A DNA stretch of 9,570 nt. Source: Nocardioidaceae bacterium. Lineage in GTDB: Bacteria > Actinomycetota > Actinomycetes > Propionibacteriales > Nocardioidaceae. Made by a program: the position numbers and the translations under genes. Below the pieces are notes generated by a model. That model was given only the letters and a program-made list of their open reading frames with translations. It searched no databases and had not been told where the DNA came from. The DNA lies in assembly GCA_020438665.1 (NCBI GenBank), contig JAGQUE010000118.1:1-9570 (forward strand), read 5' to 3'. Below, piece by piece: positions 6,723 to 9,570 of the stretch. The stretch's first letter is position 1. Each line of letters begins with the position of its first letter.

Positions 6723-6745
6723 AAACGAGAGCGGTGCTCGCGTTT
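6723..6745. promoter_or_regulatory. Operator-like inverted repeat, site 3 (long arms)
   Basis: Left arm AAACGAGAGC (6723-6732), spacer GGT, right arm GCTCGCGTTT (6736-6745). The arms match at 9 of 10 positions when one is reverse-complemented. It shares the GAGAGC-N3-GCTC core with site 2, 49 bases away, and would lie just downstream of the proposed transcription start. Confidence 0.55.
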
Positions 6746-6770
6746 TGCGGGACCGTCAAGCAACCAGTTC

Positions 6771-6776
6771 GAGGAG
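6771..6776 (+). promoter_or_regulatory. Ribosome binding site of the SDR gene
   Basis: GAGGAG lies 6 bases before the ATG at 6783 and fixes that start over in-frame upstream codons that run into the TetR gene. Confidence 0.75.
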
Positions 6777-6782
6777 ATCGTC

Positions 6783-7715
6783 ATGGCACAGCACGTCGTC
6801 GTCGGAGCCGGGGGCATCGGGCGGGCCGCCGCTCGGCACTTGGTGGAGCGTGGACACGAGGTGGTCATGGCCACCCGCTCGGGGACCGACCCGGGCCTCC
6901 CGGGCGTCCGGGCCGTCGCCGTGGACGCCGCCGACGCGTCGTCGCTGGCGGCCGCCGCCGCGGGCGCGGACTCGATCGTCAACGCGGTGAACCCGTCGCG
7001 CTACTACACCTGGGAGAAGGACTGGCCGCCGGTGGCGGCCGCGCTCCTCGCGGCGGCCGAGGCGACCGGCGCAGGACTGGTCACGGTGTCCAACCTCTAT
7101 CCCTATGGGCCGGTCGATGCGCCGATGACCGAGGCGACGCCGCTGCGGCCCGGCGGAGCCAAGGGGCGGGTGCGCGCCACGATGTGGGAGGACGCGCTGG
7201 CCGCCCACGAGGCGGGCCGGGTCCGCGCGACGGAACTGCGCGCCTCCGACTACTTCGGCCCGGGTGCCGGGGCCGGGGTGAGCCTGCTCAACTCGTTCGT
7301 GCTGGGCCGTGCGGCGGCCGGCAAGTCGGTCTGGCTGATCAAGGGCGGTGCCGACGTTCCGCACGCCTGGACCTATCTCGACGACATCGGGCTGCTGGCG
7401 GCCGTGCTCGCCACCGACGAGCGGTCGTGGGGGAGGGCCTGGCACGTCCCCACGGTCGAGGCCAGGACCGTGCGTGAGGTGGCCGCCGACGCGGCGGCCC
7501 TCGGGGGTCACCCGGCCCCGGCGGTGCGGCCGATGCCCGGCATCGTCAAGGCGCTCGCCCGGGTCTCGGCGACGGTGCGCGAGCTCGACGAGACGGCCTA
7601 CCAGTTCGAGCGGCCGTTCCTGCTCGACTCGTCGCTGACCGAGCAGACCTTCGAGCTCCAGCCCACGCCGTGGGACACGGCGCTCAAGGCCACGCTCGAT
7701 GCGCTCCACGACTGA
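6783..7715 (+). CDS. Atypical SDR, NAD(P)-binding epimerase/dehydratase-like protein
   Basis: Cytosolic Rossmann-fold protein of 310 residues. The dinucleotide motif V-V-G-A-G-G-I-G is at 6-13. Further extended-SDR features are the segment V-S-N-L-Y-P-Y-G-P with a following P-M-T-E, and the later R-A-S-D-Y-F-G-P-G. The catalytic Y-x-x-x-K of active extended SDRs is not seen: the region after the E-A-T-P-L-R-P element reads G-A-K-G-R-V-R-A-T-M instead. It may therefore bind NAD(P)H as a reductase of the atypical (NmrA-like) kind, or serve as a redox-sensing protein, rather than as a sugar epimerase. It is divergent from the TetR gene and preceded by three operator-like repeats, so it is probably induced when the repressor meets its ligand. 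Substrate cannot be told from the sequence. Confidence 0.88.
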   Translation: MAQHVVVGAGGIGRAAARHLVERGHEVVMATRSGTDPGLPGVRAVAVDAADASSLAAAAAGADSIVNAVNPSRYYTWEKDWPPVAAALLAAAEATGAGLVTVSNLYPYGPVDAPMTEATPLRPGGAKGRVRATMWEDALAAHEAGRVRATELRASDYFGPGAGAGVSLLNSFVLGRAAAGKSVWLIKGGADVPHAWTYLDDIGLLAAVLATDERSWGRAWHVPTVEARTVREVAADAAALGGHPAPAVRPMPGIVKALARVSATVRELDETAYQFERPFLLDSSLTEQTFELQPTPWDTALKATLDALHD

Positions 7716-7739
7716 GCCCCATCGAGGCTGATCCCCACC

Positions 7740-7772
7740 CGCCGAGTCGTCACAGGATGTGACGGCTCGGCG
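7740..7772. terminator. Strong hairpin between convergent genes, probable bidirectional terminator
   Basis: Stem 7740-7753 pairs with 7759-7772 over 14 base pairs with a single T-G wobble, around the 5-base loop AGGAT. Both flanks are GC-rich and lack a T tract, which is common for actinobacterial terminators. It begins 25 bases after the SDR stop and ends 17 bases before the end of the minus-strand exporter gene, so it can serve both. Confidence 0.75.
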
Positions 7773-7788
7773 AGGTGGTGGTCAGGGG

Positions 7789-9570
7789 TCAGCGGGCCGT
7801 GCCGACGACCTCCGGCTCGGGGACGGTGACCGTGTTGGCGCCGCGGTCGAGACGGCTCGGCCACCAGATCCGACTGCCGAGGTCGAGGTTGAGCGCGGTG
7901 ACGAGCACGGAGCGGACGATGATCGTGTCGAGCAGGACACCCAGCGCGACGGCGACGCCGATCTCGACGAACGCCACCAGGGGGAGCGTCGAGAGCACCA
8001 GGAACGTCGCCGCCAGCACGACCCCGGCGGAGGTGATCACGCCGCCGGTCGCCCGCAGCGCCACCAGCGAGCCCGCGCGAGTGCCGCGCTCGGCGGTCTC
8101 CTCGCGGACGCGGGTCATCAAGAAGATGTTGTAGTCGATGCCGAGCGCCACCAGGAAGACGAACACGAACAGTGGAAGAGAGGCGTCGGCGCCCGCGAAC
8201 CCGAACACATAGTGGAACAGCAGCGCCGACAGGCCCATGGCCGCCCCATAGGAGAGCAACACCGTCGCCACCAGGATCACCGGCGACACCAACGCCCTCA
8301 ACAACACCATGAGGATGAGCATCACCACGACCAGGACCACCGGGATGATGACCTGGTTGTCGCGGGTCGATGCCTTCTCGATGTCGTCGAAGATGGCCGT
8401 GAAGCCCCCGACGAGAGCATCCGCGCCGGGGACGGCATGGACGCTGTCCCGGACGTCGTCGACGATCGCGAACGCCTCCGGCGACGTGGCGTCGCCACGG
8501 ATCGGCGCGGTGATGAACGCGACGCCGTCCTTGATGATCGGGTCGGCCGGCTGATCGATGCCCGACACCGTCGACATGGCCTCCACCACAGCGCCGGCGC
8601 TGTCGGCGTTGGCCACGACGATCACCGGGTTGGAGGCATCGGCCAGTCCGTGCTCGGTCAGCATCTGCTGGCCGATGACGGAGTCGAAGTCCTTGGTGTA
8701 GGACTCCTCGGTCGTCAGTCCGGTCGCGTCCAGCTTGAGGACCCCGAGGCAGGCGATCGCCAGCAGGACCGTGGTCACGACCCAGACGCGACGCGGGCCC
8801 TTCGCGATCCCTGCGCCGACCCGCGCCCACAGGCCCGTCGTGGTCGGCTCGTGGGAACCGTAGGTCGGGCGCACGGGCCAGAAGATCCACCGCCCGGTGA
8901 TCACGAGCAGGGCGGGGAGCAGGGTCAACATCACCAGGAGCGCCACCCCGATGCCGATGGCGGAGACGGGGCCGAGGCCGGCCGTCGAGTTCATCTCGGC
9001 CAGGAGAAGGCACAACATGCCAAGGATCACCGTCGACGCCGAGGCGATGATCGCCGGAGCGGCTCGGTGGAGCGCGAACGCCATCGCCTCGTGGCGGTTG
9101 TCGTGACGGCGCAGCTCCTCGCGGTAGCGGGCGACCAGCAGCAGCGCATAGTCGGTGCCGGCGCCGAAGACCAGCACCGTGAGGATGCCTTGGCTCTGGC
9201 CGTTGACGGTCAGATCGAAGTTCTTGGCCAGGAAGTAGATGACGCCCTGGGCGATGAAGAGCGCCGTGCCGGCCGAGACGACGGGCAGCAGCCACAGGAT
9301 CGGGCTGCGGTAGGTGAACAGCAGCACCACGATGACCACACCCACCGTGGCGAGGAGCAGGGTTCCGTCGATCCCGCCGAACACCTCCGCCTGGTCGGCG
9401 GCCTGGCCGCCCTGGCCGGTGACATAGACCTTGAGGCCGTCCTGCGCGGGCGCGATCTCCTTGATCTGGTCGACGATGTCTGGCATGTCCTGCCAGCCGT
9501 TCTTGCCCAGGTCGAAGGTGACGATGGTCTGGGCGGCCTGACCGTCCGGTGAGGGGATCGGGCCGACCAC
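7789..9570 (-). CDS. MMPL/RND-family membrane exporter, N terminus outside window
   Basis: Multi-pass inner-membrane transporter of the MmpL type, which uses proton flow to export lipids or other hydrophobic compounds. The 593 or so visible residues run to the right edge in an open frame. The first transmembrane helix and much of the first extracytoplasmic domain are missing, perhaps 130-150 residues judged from family size. Visible order: end of the first soluble domain (to about 67), a bundle of helices (about 68-228) holding G-A-G-T-D-Y (136-141), a lone helix (about 264-280), the second soluble domain (about 281-405), and a second helix bundle (about 406-562) with the matching A-L-G-I-D-Y (475-480). 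The Asp-Tyr pair in each repeat is the proton-relay site, and both are intact. The C-terminal tail is short. Any GTG or ATG at the edge is not the true start. Substrate is unknown; nearby genes give no lead. Confidence 0.92.
   Translation of the reverse strand: MVGPIPSPDGQAAQTIVTFDLGKNGWQDMPDIVDQIKEIAPAQDGLKVYVTGQGGQAADQAEVFGGIDGTLLLATVGVVIVVLLFTYRSPILWLLPVVSAGTALFIAQGVIYFLAKNFDLTVNGQSQGILTVLVFGAGTDYALLLVARYREELRRHDNRHEAMAFALHRAAPAIIASASTVILGMLCLLLAEMNSTAGLGPVSAIGIGVALLVMLTLLPALLVITGRWIFWPVRPTYGSHEPTTTGLWARVGAGIAKGPRRVWVVTTVLLAIACLGVLKLDATGLTTEESYTKDFDSVIGQQMLTEHGLADASNPVIVVANADSAGAVVEAMSTVSGIDQPADPIIKDGVAFITAPIRGDATSPEAFAIVDDVRDSVHAVPGADALVGGFTAIFDDIEKASTRDNQVIIPVVLVVVMLILMVLLRALVSPVILVATVLLSYGAAMGLSALLFHYVFGFAGADASLPLFVFVFLVALGIDYNIFLMTRVREETAERGTRAGSLVALRATGGVITSAGVVLAATFLVLSTLPLVAFVEIGVAVALGVLLDTIIVRSVLVTALNLDLGSRIWWPSRLDRGANTVTVPEPEVVGTAR

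Noticed and set aside
6638..6982. N-terminal extension of the TetR protein up to an ATG at 6982
   Set aside because: The extension would read through the promoter gap and antisense to the SDR gene, is of odd composition, and TetR homology begins at the ATG at 6637.
7759..9552. A long open frame (597 codons) on the plus strand opposite the exporter gene
   Set aside because: Its product is low-complexity (rich in D, H, R, Q, G), typical of the complement of a GC-rich coding strand, while the minus strand encodes an unmistakable MMPL protein.
1..9570. Mobile element, CRISPR array, tRNA/rRNA or defence system
   Set aside because: No transposase, integrase, regular direct-repeat array, tRNA-like cloverleaf or defence-type domain was found. 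Gene content is metabolic, transport and regulatory.

Overview
The window is very GC-rich with almost uniformly G/C third codon positions. The genes include a P450/[3Fe-4S] ferredoxin pair, an MMPL exporter and a WHG-type TetR regulator. Together this points to an actinomycete, perhaps of the Nocardioides/Mycobacterium kind; the genus is inferred from style, not from a marker gene. Nine protein genes are visible, two of them cut by the window edges. No RNA gene, CRISPR array or mobile element was seen, and no gene-free stretch exceeds 150 bases.

Region 1 (2-4840, + strand) is a tightly packed gene set: the C-terminal part of a cytochrome P450, a [3Fe-4S] ferredoxin, an NADH-type ferredoxin reductase, a glutamine synthetase-like ligase, a family 3 solute-binding protein without a signal peptide, and a class I glutamine amidotransferase/gamma-glutamyl hydrolase. 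Junctions overlap or abut (TGATG, TGA|ATG, GTGA), so it is almost certainly one operon. From memory, P450 - ferredoxin - reductase - glutamine synthetase-like is the layout of the mycobacterial pip/mor genes (CYP151) for pyrrolidine, piperidine and morpholine use. My inference is that the P450 with its two redox partners opens a cyclic secondary amine, and that the ligase/hydrolase pair runs a Puu-like gamma-glutamylation and release step (for pyrrolidine, toward GABA). The signal-less binding protein has no obvious role in that scheme.

Region 2 (4890-5921, + strand) is a lipoprotein of the xylose/ribose-type periplasmic binding family, without ABC permease or ATPase partners in view.

Region 3 (5954-7715) is a divergent pair: a TetR-family repressor on the minus strand and an atypical SDR (NAD(P)-binding epimerase-like protein) on the plus strand. 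The 145-bp gap between them carries three related GAGAGC-N3-centred inverted repeats, which look like TetR operators. One overlaps a predicted promoter.

Region 4 (7789-9570, - strand) is most of an MMPL/RND-type exporter, its N terminus beyond the right edge. A strong 14-bp hairpin separates it from the convergent SDR gene. Across all genes tyrosine codons are unusual: TAT is about as common as TAC, and the choice follows the next base.
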